Positions 1 to 11,364 of a DNA stretch of 64,000 bases are shown piece by piece. The notes below the pieces were generated by a model that did no database searches, was not told the origin of the DNA, and saw only the letters and a list, made by a program, of their open reading frames with translations. Origin of the DNA: Symbiodinium sp. CCMP2592 (Eukaryota > Sar > Dinophyceae > Suessiales > Symbiodiniaceae); the NCBI GenBank assembly GCA_905221615.1, contig CAJNDT010005479.1, forward strand, positions 124,001 through 188,000, read 5' to 3'. The position numbers were made by a program, and so were the translations under genes. The first letter of the stretch is position 1; each line of letters starts with the position of its first letter.

Positions 1-371
1 TGAAACCGCCAACAGCTTGGTTCATGACTGGGCCACTGGGCTTAGGGATTTGGGGATATTGTATGTCTCGTTCGACGAACGTATTCTTCTAACACGGCGG
101 CTTACGTATTCAGACGTATTTGTTGCTTCCGCACCCTTCCGCGGAGCAACGCCTTCTGCAGCCCTTCCGTGTCCTTCCGCACGCACAGTCCCAGAGCGAT
201 TTTCAGATCGCGCCGTCAAGAAGCGGATAAAAAAACGCTGCTCATCTGGGCCTACCTACCCCAGAATTCCTCGGGCCCTTTACCCCTTCATTCGCAACCC
301 CTAAACCACTGACCCCTACAACACCGAAACCCTTGTTAAACCCCTAAACTCTCGACGAGCTCCGGCTTCAG
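1..371. repeat. Non-coding edge with degenerate telomere-like words
   Basis: No exon was recognised here. From about 285 to 350 the sequence has several CCCTAAA-like words (cccctaaacc, gacccctac, gaaacccttg, aacccctaaact). These are imperfect complements of TTTAGGG, the telomere repeat type reported for dinoflagellates and plants. The copies are too degenerate to be a working telomere and are best called an interstitial telomere-like tract. The first 280 bases show nothing else I can support. Confidence 0.4.
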
Positions 372-1375
372 GCCTTCTTCTTCACGGCAACCGCCTGTGC
401 TTCCGCGGCTTCGGCTTTCTCCTCGGATACAAAGATGCGCAAATCCCTTGTAATTCCTGGCGCCACCCCTTGGAGCAGCAGACTTGCACTTCGCGCCTCC
501 TCATCCAGAATGGCAAGTTCTGGTGCCTGGACAAGCACACTCCGTCTGGGTCACGTCGCGATCGTGCATTCCACCCACACGCCGCATGTATTCCGGCTGA
601 GAGGATCGAAACGTCTCGGATAGTTTGCAACACGAGTCCACGACATGTATGATTTATGCGAAGTTCAAGCTGTCTGACCATGCTACGGTGACTTCTGACC
701 ACTGCTACTGCCCCAGCTGCCCCGTTGAAACTCATGCGCCTTGCTTTCGTCGGCATCTGACAAGGTGTCTACCAAGTACTGCTGCACGGCAGCAAGCTGC
801 TCCTCTGCGGGAGAATCGTTGGACAGCAGGGTCGTGCTGGCATGCGCAGCATGCTCCCCACACCGGTTTGCAAGCTCCTGCATGTTCTTGACCTCCGCTC
901 TTCGCAATGATATGGCCTGACGGTGCTGGTTCGACAAGATGCTCACCGCAAAGCTGGCATCGGTCCGTTTTCATGCCGACTTGCAGCAGCCGATTCCACA
1001 GCACGCTGGGAAGGCATTGCTCTCCCGTACACTTTCACAAACGCAACATTCCAAGGAAAAACTGGCTCTTCGTGTCTTGCTGTGTCGGCCTCACGTAGTG
1101 TCTTGGACTTGGCGAACGTGGCCTGCAGACAACAAGCACCAAGATGGCAGTCGCAGATCCCATGCATCTGCATCGATGCAGTGGGACAGCAGGAATCCGC
1201 AACCCAGCCAAGAATGCGGTGTCTCATGGTAGCAACTACATGCAGTGCCAGCAACTCTTCAGCACCCCTGTTGTCGTTGAAGTTGATGTCTGCTTCTTGC
1301 ATCTCTTGGAGGTTACAGCGTCGCCTCGTTGTTTTTCTTCAGCTGCATAATGGTCTTGGCCAGATCAGCATTCTC
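372..1375 (-). CDS. 3' exons of an unrecognised helix-rich protein (gene A)
   Basis: Three exon blocks read on the minus strand. The upstream block (about 1375-1240) starts after a CAG|G acceptor, encodes ENADLAKTIMQLKKNNEATL and then, after a one-base shift, NLQEMQEADINFNDNRG, and ends ELLALH at a GT donor. The middle block (about 975-686) contains AEVKNMQELANRCGEHAA and EEQLAAVQQYLVDTLSDADE. The last block (about 528-372) contains APELAILDEEARSASLLLQG and ends EAQAVAVKKKA with a TGA stop. The protein is rich in Ala, Glu, Gln and Leu and is probably mostly alpha-helical or coiled coil. No family was recognised. The single-base shift near 1,317 could be an assembly error, a missed micro-intron or real damage. 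Confidence 0.5.
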
Positions 1376-2363
1376 CTGGTGAGTCACAAGTCAGCCACAC
1401 CGAGGCTATGCAAAAGACATCACGCGAGAGACCCAGAGCGAGAAGAAGACACAAAGGCAAACTGACGAAATCCCTCGAGTCTGAGGGCTGTTCTTGGTTT
1501 CCTCTGCGTGCGTGCACGTCTGTCTGTTTTGGTTCGGTCGGCGCAACAATGGGAAGTATCACTTGCTGTGGATCTCTGCCGACAATGTATGATCCGAAGA
1601 ACATGGGCTTGCGGATCAAGCTGTCGCCAAAAACAACACCGCTCCAACTTAACAAGTATTTGCTTTGGTGCATGATGATGCTCGAGCTCGACCACAGCCG
1701 GCCGGGCCTTTGTTGTGCATGGCGACCCGCAGTATTCTATTGCTACGATAGGCCGTCTCCATTTTTCCAACTGATTTTTTCGGTCGGAAAAGAAAACCAA
1801 AACCTCTCAGACTCTCGGCCCAACAACACACGTGCGTGAAGTTGTAGATATGTACATCAGATAGCTGGACGTGTACATGATCATCGGAGCAACAATACTC
1901 AGGCCATACGACAGGATCCGTCGCAACCCGGTATCGATTTTCACATCGCTACATTGCACAGGTCCTGATTGTATGAGGGGGATTGAGGGGGATTGTCATG
2001 AACCAGGTTGGCCGAATCTCCAGCCAAAAAAGAGTCAGCTTTCACGACTCGCGGAGGTGCGGTTGTGCATAGTCTTGCACTCTCCAACAAAAACCTGAAC
2101 TTCGATTGAAAACAAAGAAGCCCGATTCCCATCTCGTGCCCCCATGCAGCGTTGTGGGACCCGCAGCCGACATTCAAAGGAGTCGAAGACTTCAGCCTGA
2201 CATATTTTGGTGTCATCCCGGGACCAAGTACCTTTGTTGCTGGCAAAAAAGGGGGGGGGCCAGCATTGAAAGAGCTTGTGTGGATTCTACAGCTTCGCGA
2301 GACATGAAGTCACGCAGCGACCCGCGAGAAATGATATGTTAAGAGCAAGTGAGGACGGCAGTA

Positions 2364-2885
2364 CTCAGTACTCCTTCGCCACACCCTGGTTCTTGGCTTC
2401 CTGCTCCTGCCAGCGCCGAAAGGCGGAATCTTGCGCTTCACCAGGGCACACACTGCCGGAGAGGCCTTCAGCTTTCGGTCGAAGACTGCCTTCTGCCGCT
2501 GAAGGCGCAAGCTGTTTTCATGCTCTATCTTGAGCATCTTCGCCTGGCCCAGCCAAGGCAGAGCGCTGTGATCGAGGGTCTTGTTGAGATATGTGCTGTG
2601 CCTCGAGCTGTTTGGCCTCCGAGCTGATGCCAAACCTCGGAAGGAGTGGTTGTCCGTATCGGTGAAAGCAGATTCCACCAACAAGGCTCCTGTGCAGTGC
2701 ATACTCAGCTTTTCTCAAAACCTGAGCTGCCACACATGGTTTGGGAAGTCGGGCTCATGATGTCATCCAGCGAAGGAAGTTCTGGCATACCTTGCTTGCG
2801 GAGAGCTTCTTACGAGTGCATCTTTTCACTTTGGATGTCACTGATGAGCTTGCAAACACTCATTACTGCAGCAACTGCAGCAACT
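2364..2885 (-). CDS. 3' exons of a second unrecognised charged protein (gene A2)
   Basis: On the minus strand an exon encoding CKLISDIQSEKMHS is followed closely by ALRKQGMPELPSLDDIMSPT, ending near a TCAG|GTTTTG donor (about 2,717). A further block after a GAG|G acceptor (about 2,638) begins FGISSEAKQLEAQHIS and continues with AKMLKIEHENSLRLQRQKAV. The gene closes with FRRWQEQEAKNQGVAKEY and a stop at about 2,364. The blocks are not all in one frame: a TAA follows MHS, and a frame change is needed near 2,440. Either short introns were missed or the copy carries errors. Composition suggests a charged helical protein. The stop lies about 1 kb upstream of gene A, in the same orientation. Confidence 0.4.
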
Positions 2886-2889
2886 TCAA

Positions 2890-4600
2890 ATCGCATGAAC
2901 AATCCCCGCAAATCGGAACAGCCGCCGAGTTTAGGTACACACTTACTGTTGCCCGTCTCAGCCATATTTCATGAAACATGGAAGTGACAAAACCCCGCAA
3001 AAGAAGAATCTGTGTGCGGGTGGGAGAGACGTGAAATGACATGAGGCGGCATGATGAACCTGCATCTTCAATGCATGTGCAAAGGCACTCTTTTCCCAAC
3101 ATGTTCTACAGGCAATTCAGATGCTTGACACTTGGCACAAAATGAATATGCACCCAGGAGCCATCCTTTCCCGCCTCGGCACGACAGAAATCAAGTCAGA
3201 CCGCAGGCAAACATGTCGATTTGAACCTGTTACTCGAACATGGCTGCTAGAACGAACAGTAGTGAGAAACTTCATGCGACATGCCCAGAAAGCTAACTTG
3301 CTCTCCGCACTGCATCCACAAGACGCGTAAGTCTGAAGCATTTCGGACCGCGGGCACCGCGGGCAGAGCGACTTTGGCGGGATCTGGTGGCAGCTCCCGC
3401 CCCTGACCGACATCCGGTGCAGAAATATGCGGAACCATGCAACCATCATAATGAGATCGAGCCTTGGAGGACAGGCCACTCACAGTGCCAAGCACTAAAA
3501 ATAGGCGCTTCATTGGTCCTGGCACAGTCACAGAAAAACAGTCAGCATGTCCTCACGTGTAAGGTGGCTTCATCACACACAAAGCTCTGTGTAGCAGCAC
3601 GCATGTTCGCTGCCCTTCTGCACCATCAACCTGAAAGATTGAACCTTGCGTTGATTTACATGCTGGAAGACCAAGAACCCTCTGAACCCGAGATGCCTGT
3701 GCCACGGGTTGCCCGACGCTGGGCAAGACCCTCTGAGAGCCATCAAAAATGCGCGCAGCATTCAGTTTCAAGCTCATGAGGGTCAAACAAGCTGTGCACA
3801 TGCCGCAAACAGATCTGCATGCTTCAAGCAGCAGGCTTCGCTCAAGTTCGGAGCATTTTGCTCGCACGGAGGGCAGCTGTCGAACAACCTAAGCAGCAGC
3901 AGAAATGCAGATCACTGACTTTGCTGCGGTGTATCGCATAGCTCAGCAAGTCATAAGAAAACTACAATCCCACAGGCATACAGCACAGGCACTGACACAG
4001 CAGATTGTGGATGCAAACAGCAAAGCCGTTTTAACTTCCACACCTCCTTAACAAACCTGTATAACATGCAGTTTCGTTGGCGATCACTTTTTCAACAACC
4101 GAACCACATGTGTTCATGGAATAGCCTGATAGCAAAATGCAGGATCGAGGCAACATAAGTAAGCATTGCTTGGCGAAGGTGCTGCAAGCTTGTCCCTGTA
4201 CTTCTGAACCAATCGTTTGACATGACACCTCTAACGGGCTCTTTTGGACCCTCTTAAGTGGACGCCTCGTTGTGAACTTTGTCCGGATGGGGTGGAAGCT
4301 CGTTTCTACCCACCTGGGCCTCCACACACGCAACAAAAACCCTCTTTGCTGTCCTCGCCGGGCTCGTCCCAAACGTCTTATGACTCCATGATTTGTCGGA
4401 ACATGTTGTTTCTGCTGACCGTTGCGGAGGCCTGCGAAATCCCAGCTGTCCTGTCACCTCCACCCCTCGGTTGCATGTGCTGCTGGGGATGCCAGGAGGA
4501 TAAAGAACACCAATGCACCAATGCACGGTGGCCAACTGCGGCTGGTATCACAGCACATCATCAGCCATTGCCCATGTCGCAGACCCTCGATTTCGCAAGC
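2890..4600. other. No supported gene
   Basis: Open frames occur on both strands, but none has flanking AG|G and donor signals together with protein-like composition that I could defend. The stretch may be intron or spacer between minus-strand exons. No repeat array was seen. Confidence 0.3.
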
Positions 4601-4606
4601 GCCCGC

Positions 4607-4786
4607 TCAAGACACGCATCTGTGTGCCGCCACAGCATAGCAAGACCAGCCACTCCACGATTCGCAAAAAGGCTGCTTCAGCACACGTTGGTTGCGGAGC
4701 TTGGACTTAGAGACCATAGATTTGCTGACAGCGGTGACGTCGACGCCTTGCGAATATGTGTACAAGACATGCCAAAGGAGCATGGT
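4607..4786 (-). CDS. Exon of unrecognised gene (gene B region)
   Basis: A minus-strand exon begins after a TTCGCAG acceptor at about 4,787 (here AG|A). It encodes TMLLWHVLYTYSQGVDVTAV, then SKSMVSKSKLRNQRVLKQPF, and runs open to a TGA at 4,607-4,609. The sequence is hydrophobic at its start and basic in the middle. The stop could be genuine or lie just past an unrecognised donor. It is in the same orientation as the exon blocks at 5.6-11.4 kb and may be the 3' end of that gene. I do not recognise the family. Confidence 0.4.
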   Translation of the reverse strand, partial: TMLLWHVLYTYSQGVDVTAVSKSMVSKSKLRNQRVLKQPFCESWSGWSCYAVAAHRCVS

Positions 4787-5652
4787 CTGCGAAGACGTAA
4801 AGCGTTAGGTTGGAAGATTCAGAACATTGCAGGACAGCTTTAACCGATGCAGACCTTCTATGCAGCAACATGCAGAGTCTACGATCACACCGCATAAAAG
4901 CATGGAGCGGGCATCCCGCATCCCGGTTCGCATCACAGGAGTTCTCAGCATCATCTTCGGATGCACATCGTCCGAATCTCCGACATCCCTTGCATGTTCC
5001 TGGCAGACAAACTCACAAGGTCCACACTCCACACCAAAGCCTGTCTTAACAGGATGCCACGCCCATAGGCGCAGAGCCACACACTCACACAGACACATAT
5101 GAAAAGCAAAAACAGAATTCAACTTAGAACACGGCTCCAACTGCCAAGCTTCAGGCTCGGACCCTCATGGATTCCGTGGTGAGAAGCGGCAGTCCCGTAT
5201 GGAGCTAGCGCCCGCGCCGCCTCGGATGCGGATACAGCGGTAGACTTTATGTTTCGTGTTGCAGTTGCATCACAAATCAATGTGACATAATATCTGCTGG
5301 AGATAACTTCAAACTGGACTGTCGTTCTCGGCCTTCTGCACTTCAGATCTTGCTCAGGCTTCAGCTAGGAGGCGCAGCTTGCAAACTACCACGGACTACC
5401 TCATCCCAGCAGCAAAACAAGAAGCAACATACTCTACGCATTCCAGCTGATGGTAGTGTTGGTATCTCATCGCACCCATGCAGCCAGACCGTCATGGGCA
5501 AGCGAAATCAAGCGAAAAAAGCAAGTCATGCATCCATCTGAAACCCTGTTACAGTCTGAGGCCAAGACCGCACCTAACTCTGCAAGCCGCCAGCATTCCA
5601 GCACATGGTCTCTGCACCATTGGCACATACAGATGCTGGCTCGACTCAAAAG

Positions 5653-5992
5653 ACTTCTGGGGCGTGCCAAGACTCTTCAAGCAAATGCTCTTGGTTGCAA
5701 GACACCTCGTTCAGCAAAGCCTTTGCCAACTGGCCAGCCCCAGTTTCTGAGAAGCGCTCAGACGGCCGCTGCCACGTTGCCGCTGCCACAGTTGCTTCGA
5801 GCTGCGACACGTACTTCTATGGTCTAGTGGTGCGTGTACTGATCGTCTAACGGTTGACGGTGGCAGCAACGCTTGCAGACGTCACAGGAAAAGATAATTG
5901 CAAACCATCCACGCTGGTGACCGGTGACGTCTCCTCTGCAATACTTTCCATGACACATGTCTTTCGAGCATACCAGGAACCAACTTCTGCCA
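5653..5992 (-). CDS. Two adjacent exons of unrecognised gene (gene B region)
   Basis: The upstream exon (about 5,992-5,850) follows a GGTGGCAG acceptor and encodes AEVGSWYARKTCVMESIAEE, then SVDGLQLSFPVTSASVAATV. The downstream exon (about 5,822-5,653) encodes KYVSQLEATVAAATWQRPSE, then GAGQLAKALLNEVSCNQEHL, ending near a GTCTTT that could be a donor. The second exon looks helical. Both are free of stops in frame and have amino-acid use expected of real protein. The precise splice ends are uncertain and no domain was recognised. Confidence 0.45.
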
Positions 5993-6069
5993 CCCAAGGC
6001 CACCTCCTCCTGAACATCTAGGGTGACACCAGACCTTGCTCTCCGGTGGCAGGTTTCGGACACGGATGT

Positions 6070-6330
6070 TCAAAGCTCTGGGAATCTCACTTCTCCTTGC
6101 TTTCGCAGGCTATAAATCGCCACATGCTTCCCAGGGCTGCTAAGTAGTCTACTACATGCCTGGCTTGCTGCATTCCGCAAGGCTTTGCCGACTGCTGCCA
6201 GTGTATTTTGATGGTGCTTCAAATCAAATCCGAACACCCTACAAGTGAAAAGCTTGGCACGACACAGTTGGGTAACAGAATCGCTGTACCAACGAACCAA
6301 TCGTATGCATTGCCGGCAAGCCGCCTTGAA
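6070..6330 (-). CDS. Probable exon of unrecognised gene (gene B region)
   Basis: An open minus-strand block contains AACRQCIRLVRWYSDSVTQL, then FGFDLKHHQNTLAAVGKALR and NAASQACSRLLSSPGKHVAI, ending RKQGEVRFPEL with a stop at 6,070. The central part looks like a run of amphipathic helices. It lies directly upstream of the exon pair at 5.65-5.99 kb in the same orientation, so it may be the preceding exon with an unrecognised donor before the stop. No family was identified. Confidence 0.4.
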   Translation of the reverse strand, partial: FKAACRQCIRLVRWYSDSVTQLCRAKLFTCRVFGFDLKHHQNTLAAVGKALRNAASQACSRLLSSPGKHVAIYSLRKQGEVRFPEL

Positions 6331-6399
6331 AGAACATGCAGCTGAACTAGGCATACGAGATACTGGAGCTGCACGACACACAAGGCTGAATGCGCTTGT

Positions 6400-7396
6400 C
6401 TAAAATAACTTAAACGCAGACTCTGCGTCGTTCGGCAAAGAATATTGGCCTATGCGTTGCACAGCTTGAGCTTCGCTTTTACGTGTCATGCACCTCCGAG
6501 AAACGTGCACACATATGCAATATGATACTGGGCTTGGATCTTGACGAGCCTCATCAACTTCTGCACATCTTCATTCTTCATGATAGATCAGGTGGTGCAA
6601 CCGCAAGATCACAGTAGTGCTGCGATGAGTCAGCGAAAGCTCCAAGCATCTTTGAAGGAACATCGGCAACAAATGAATGCTGAATGTGTATACTACCAAG
6701 GCAGTGATCACGAGATGCTGCAAAGAGAAGGACCCTTTTCCCTTTCCCCTATACTTGTTGCGGTATGCTGAAGTCGTGCTGCCGTCACCTACACGAGAAT
6801 GTTCGTGTCCCACTGCAGCATCACGGGCGACGGTAGCTTGACGGACTGCATTAACAGCTTGGGGGGGTTGCGGCAGTGTTCAGTGTGAACATGGTGGGTC
6901 ACCTCCTTTCCAGAAAATCCGCAATCACCTGCCTAGCATGCTTCTGCAACGGAGCCAATCACTTCGCCCTCGGCGCTTGAAGAGAAGCCTCGCTGATTCT
7001 GTGAACAATACCTCATCCCCGGCGGCTTTGCTTCTCCTCAAAGAGCCGAAATGTCGTGACAGCGCTCCGTTGCAAGGCACGAGGCGCTGAAGGATGGCGT
7101 TCGGATGCTTCCGGTCACGATAGCATAACCATCTGCAAGAAAAATCGCTGAAGAAATGGACGCCGATATCCTTTAGCGCCAGTACTGTGCACAGCATCTG
7201 CCTTTGCAAACACTGTATAAAAAAGGAGCCCGCCGTTTCCTGGAACTATATGTTGATTTCTGGTGTACCTGCCTGCACGGAGCCTCCTGCGAAAACTCTT
7301 CTCCAGCAAACTCGTGAAACAGTGGGCTCAAGACTGTCAGCGGTGCCGTCGACCAGTGCCGACTTCGCTCCAGGTGGTTCTTCTTCGTTTCTTGAA

Positions 7397-7430
<34 letters not shown>

Positions 7431-8210
7431 GCGCGGCTGCGTGAGATCTGCTGTCCTTAGGCTGGTGTGATCTCACATACTGTCAGTAAATTTACTCCCG
7501 GGGCTCATCCGCAATGGTCGCTTTACCCCTTTGGCACGCTGCTCGTTGAATTTGTTTTTGGGACGACAGTCAGGCCTGCCCAACGCAGCTCTGTTGAAAT
7601 GTTCCGAGAATCTCTGTGAAGAACTGCTTGCCAAAAACTTGCCATGGGATTGAAATCGGTAGATTGACAACACCAGCCTGGCAATGCTGCTACTAGTCCT
7701 AGTACTGTCTGACACTGTCTGAAACCAGAGCTGCCCTGAGTCTCGCTGCACTGTTGTGGAGCTCGCTGTGAGCTAAGGCTGTCTGTGGCTGAAGCCGGAC
7801 CTTCTCTAGCTACTCTCGTTCTTAGTAGAACTAGCTCGCTCAGCCTGTGTCTAAAACAAGCTGCACAACATAAACGGTGCCTTAGCATGAGCGGCGGCAT
7901 ACCATTGTTCAAGGTCTGCATTCGGCTTTGTTATCGGATCTCCCACTCCTGTGCTTCAGGCCCACAACCCATGACCCTTCGAAATTCGCCTGGATTCTGC
8001 CAGCATCCCAAGAGCAGTACTGCGCACGTTTAGAAGCCAACTCGGCGAGACCCTTGCAGGGCCAACTCAGAAGCAACGGCCACCTTCGATACTATGCGAA
8101 GCCCTTCCCATCTTCCTTATCTTAACATGTCAGGATGCATCGCAATAGCTCAGACCAGTGCATGGTAATGCTGGCAGCAAACGTCCCGAGCCCAGGCGTT
8201 GACCCAAGAG
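6400..8210. other. Mostly unresolved, one AC microsatellite
   Basis: Open frames exist on both strands, for example minus 6,925-7,209 and minus 7,473-7,751, but their composition and edges do not allow a firm call. An (AC)n microsatellite of about 14 units lies at 7,402-7,430. Confidence 0.3.
7402..7430. repeat. (AC)n microsatellite
   Basis: A pure CA/AC dinucleotide run of about 28 bases. Confidence 0.95.
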
Positions 8211-8213
8211 CTG

Positions 8214-8966
8214 TCAGCTTTTGGCAGGTCTCGCACATGGAGATCTTGATGCATTATGATAATAGGAATCACGGGTCCAAGCAGATATTAATCTGCTGAT
8301 GTTATGTCTAGTGCGCACGACCCATCGAAAGCCAACTCTATGATACACCACAACGTCGAACTTTTCCTTCAGTAGTAGCCTCGGCAGTGTACAGACTTTC
8401 GTGTTGATGGAATGACAATCCGCCATCGGGCCTTACCATGCTCTGGAACGGTGCGATCAAACGCACCAAATATCTGCTACACGTCCATGGCTGAAAAGGG
8501 ATTCGCACTGTTTGGCGGCTTCTTCCACCCCCCGCTCCTCCTCTAACTGATTGGTGATGTTAGTGGTACCAACTATGTTCTTAACCATTCTGAACCCTAC
8601 ATCGGTTCTAGTTTTCTTGATTTGAAGCTGCTCATTTTCCCCCACCCTGCTAAACGGAGAAGCCATGAGATCAACATGGAATTCTGATGCGAGGGCGCCC
8701 AAGTGCAACAGCTTGATGCTATGTATCATCTGCACCAAAGCTGCAATCCTGCAAACTTTGCTGAGCCGCCGGGCCTACTGTTCTGCAACTCCCACATCTC
8801 CTCTCCTGCGGTTCCGGCTCGTTTTTTCCAGGGTGTGAGAAGCACAGCGTCGTAAACCCTCCACCCCATGCCAAAGCAGAAAACTCAGCTCTGCACCCGC
8901 GCCGAGGCCTCGCACTGCGGCGCTTGACCTGCAGCAAGCCGGGAAGCCGCCCCCCATTCTGATCAC
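8214..8966 (-). CDS. Exon cluster of unrecognised gene (gene B region)
   Basis: Three minus-strand blocks follow one another. At about 8,930-8,780 one reads GLGAGAELSFLLWHGVEGLR, then RCASHTLEK. At about 8,738-8,460 one reads VQMIHSIKLLHLGALASEFH, then VGENEQLQIKKTRTDVGFRM and NQLEEERGVEEAAKQCESLF. At about 8,420-8,215 a weaker one reads LLLKEKFDVVVYHRVGFRWV. The middle block is the best supported: long, free of stops, alternating hydrophobic and charged helices. Exact exon ends were not fixed. No catalytic motif or known repeat was seen. Confidence 0.4.
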
Positions 8967-9483
8967 TCCTAGAGCAGGGTCTCGACATGCCCGGATACGC
9001 TCTTAGGCGCTGGCAGAAGCCTTTTCAGGGTGCGGCATGGCAGGTTTCCTTAGCGACAGGAGGTAAGTTGAACTCAGCACGTGACAGGCACTTGCACATC
9101 TGCTTGCCTAGCTGGGTTCAGAACACTGGCTCTGGCACATCATCATCGAAATCACCTTGCAGCATCCAGATCGAGGCTTCACCGTTCGGTGCACATGGTA
9201 ACATGTCGCGCACGACTGCTTTGAGCGGCAGGGTCAGCAGAACCGAAGCTTTGCGTGGCATCATTATGCTCGCCTTGCCCGCTCATGACCTTCTCCCACT
9301 TCACTCGCAACCGACGGTTCGGCCTCGGCCCACTACTTGCAGAGCTTGTTAAACGCATCAGATCACGCCAGTGGGTGCAACGACATTTCCGTGCAGGCTG
9401 AAACCGAGACCAAGATCCCGGCAATATCGACAGGTTGGCCTTAATTGCCTGCAGCCGGAAATCACAACGCTATCACTGGTAAC

Positions 9484-9702
9484 CAGAGCTGAAGAGCAGC
9501 GCTGGCAGCTTCTACAAATCCTCGCCTCAAGGAGTGCGCGACTCTGCTCAGGAGTAGCCATTTGCAAAGCTCGCCTGACAAGCCCAAAGTCATGAAGCCA
9601 ACAGGTGTCGTTGAGAGGGGGTTCGTGCATACATTCAACAACATGCAATCTCTCCGAGAAGTAGCTGAGATCAAAACTTGGCAACATAGTGCCCATAATT
9701 GC
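9484..9702 (-). CDS. Well-bounded exon of unrecognised gene (gene B region)
   Basis: The exon starts right after a CTGAG|G acceptor and encodes AIMGTMLPSFDLSYFSERLH, VVECMHEPPLNDTCWLHDFG, then LVRRALQMATPEQSRALLEA. It continues through a Cys-rich RICRSCQRCSSAL to a GT donor at about 9,484. Protein-like composition together with both splice signals makes this one of the clearest unnamed exons. CRSCQRC could be a metal-binding half-site, but one Cys cluster is not enough to claim a zinc finger. Confidence 0.5.
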
Positions 9703-10103
9703 CTCAGACGTGGTGAAGGGGATATGTAAAGATCCGTGTTCAGCTCCGAATGCCATGCGACACGGGCCGCATTCACATCAACCGAGGGAATGCTTCATGT
9801 TTCTCCGTTTACGTTTACGCCCTTGCCCGCTGGCCATGAGTCGTCACTCCGTTTTACCCGCCGCTAGGACCGACCAGCAATTTGGACGATACTCATCTTC
9901 TTCTCTGTTGTCTCCCACATTGCGGCAAGCTTGCCCAGGGATCCCCTCTATCTCCGTCCGAACATGCGGCACCAGCGACACCCGGAAAGCATCCTTTCAA
10001 GGTCCTCTGAAACATACATGGCCGGCTGCTGCAGTGGAGCATGCAGGCGACAACACGCCCGTTATTGGAATGACAGACGTTTGCAAAGTAAATGTTCCGA
10101 TAC

Positions 10104-10453
10104 TTGACACATATCATCAATCGAGGGCTTGCAGCAGATGACAGCCGAGTTGCTGTTGACCAAAACTGACATCTTCTCGCTTTCGACGAGCTCCGCGATG
10201 AAGCGGTCGCGGAAGTCCGCAGGTGCCGAGCCTCGAGCTGAGTCGACTTTAGAGCTGCATAAGCTGCCTTTGGCTCCTGAGGTCGAAGCAGAAAAGCTTC
10301 TCAACCACGTTGGAGGAGAACTTCTGGATGCTAAGCTGCATCATCCGGCCCTGAAGCGAGAAACGATTCAGAGACTTGCCAGATCCATGCAACGAAGTCC
10401 TGAGAGAACTCCTTACATGCTATCCGTTCAAGAAGATCTGGCGTGGCCTCCAG
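10104..10453 (-). CDS. Two well-bounded exons of unrecognised gene (gene B region)
   Basis: The upstream exon, 10,453-10,376, follows an AAG acceptor, encodes LEATPDLLERIACKEFSQDF then VAWIWQ, and ends at a GT donor. The downstream exon, 10,231-10,104, follows a CGAG|G acceptor, encodes SAPADFRDRFIAELVESEKM then SVLVNSNSAVICCKPSIDDM, and ends CQ at a GT donor. Both look like folded-domain sequence. The opposite strand also has a 172-codon open frame here, which I treat as the shadow because it lacks matching splice signals. The family is not recognised. Confidence 0.5.
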
Positions 10454-10768
10454 CTTGTGCAGAATCGGCTGGCAACAGCTGCCTCCCCACTCCTGTCAAT
10501 GAGCTGAATTTATCTGGCAATGATTATTTTTGCATAGAGCCGCTAGCTGCCAATGGCTCTGCGACTTGCGGCCTGTGGCCAAATGCAATAACTTGTCTCC
10601 TCCAGTGCATGCTGGATCGCGTAGTTCCCGTAAGGACTCTGGACTAAATCCATTGCCTCAGAAGGCACTGCCTAGCATGATTATCATCACGCATGGAGAG
10701 GTGAGTAAAGATGCGCTCTGAGGCACGAACATGCCGGGCAAGCTGCTTCAACAACATGTCCTCAACAG

Positions 10769-10785
10769 TATATATATATATATAA
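10769..10785. repeat. (TA)n microsatellite
   Basis: A short TA dinucleotide run of about eight units. Confidence 0.9.
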
Positions 10786-10993
10786 TATGCCCACAAAGAC
10801 GGCGCCTCGTGATCACAATGTGGTTCGAGATAGCACACTCATGAGAATGACGAACCTCTTTCGACTGGATGCATTATCCCACCTGCATGCTCTGTTGACA
10901 ACTTCGCTTGTCTTGCTGTTTCTTTTCCGGCAGCAGCATTGGGCAGATGCGACCTGTGCATCTGTTGTGACACGTGACCGGACTCGACCTTGA

Positions 10994-11360
10994 CCTTTAG
11001 GCCGCTCAAAAAGACTCTCACATCCAAGTGTTCCGCAGCTGCTCGTTTGAGCACTTTCACTTTAACTTTTGCTGCATCCATACCACAGGTATATTCGCAG
11101 CAACACGATAGCCAGGTATTGAAACGCAACTGAAAGTCTTCGTGATCTCAAGCGCGTTCCACCGCATTTTCTCATTCCGTGCATCCGTCGCAGCTTTCTC
11201 ATCGAATGGACAAGATCATTGACGCGCTTCTTAATGCTCTCTGGCATGATGTTGCATGTCACTCCCTCTTGAGCGCATAAACATATGCTCAAATGGCGTC
11301 CTGGTGCTTGGAGCCTGCTTTCGCCTCCAAGCATTCTGCCAAAGATACTGGAAGCAGTGG
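10994..11360 (-). CDS. Exons of unrecognised basic protein (gene B region)
   Basis: Two minus-strand blocks. At about 11,360-11,150: SSIFGRMLGGESRLQAPGRH, LSICLCAQEGVTCNIMPESI, then KKRVNDLVHSMRKLRRMHGM. At about 11,083-10,994: MDAAKVKVKVLKRAAAEHLD then VRVFLSGLK, ending at a GTCAAG donor. The sequence is Lys/Arg-rich. LDVRVFLSG resembles the opening strand of several alpha/beta domains, but there is too little to assign one. This is the most 5' block I can support for the 4.6-11.4 kb run. Confidence 0.4.
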
Positions 11361-11364
11361 AAGC

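Noticed and set aside
9893..10141. Plus-strand frame at 9,689-10,141 as a gene
   Set aside because: It overlaps the flank of well-bounded minus exons and has low-complexity stretches and no splice signals.
10129..10647. 172-codon plus-strand open frame
   Set aside because: The minus strand here has two exons with good splice signals and better protein composition, in line with all neighbours, so the plus frame is treated as a shadow.
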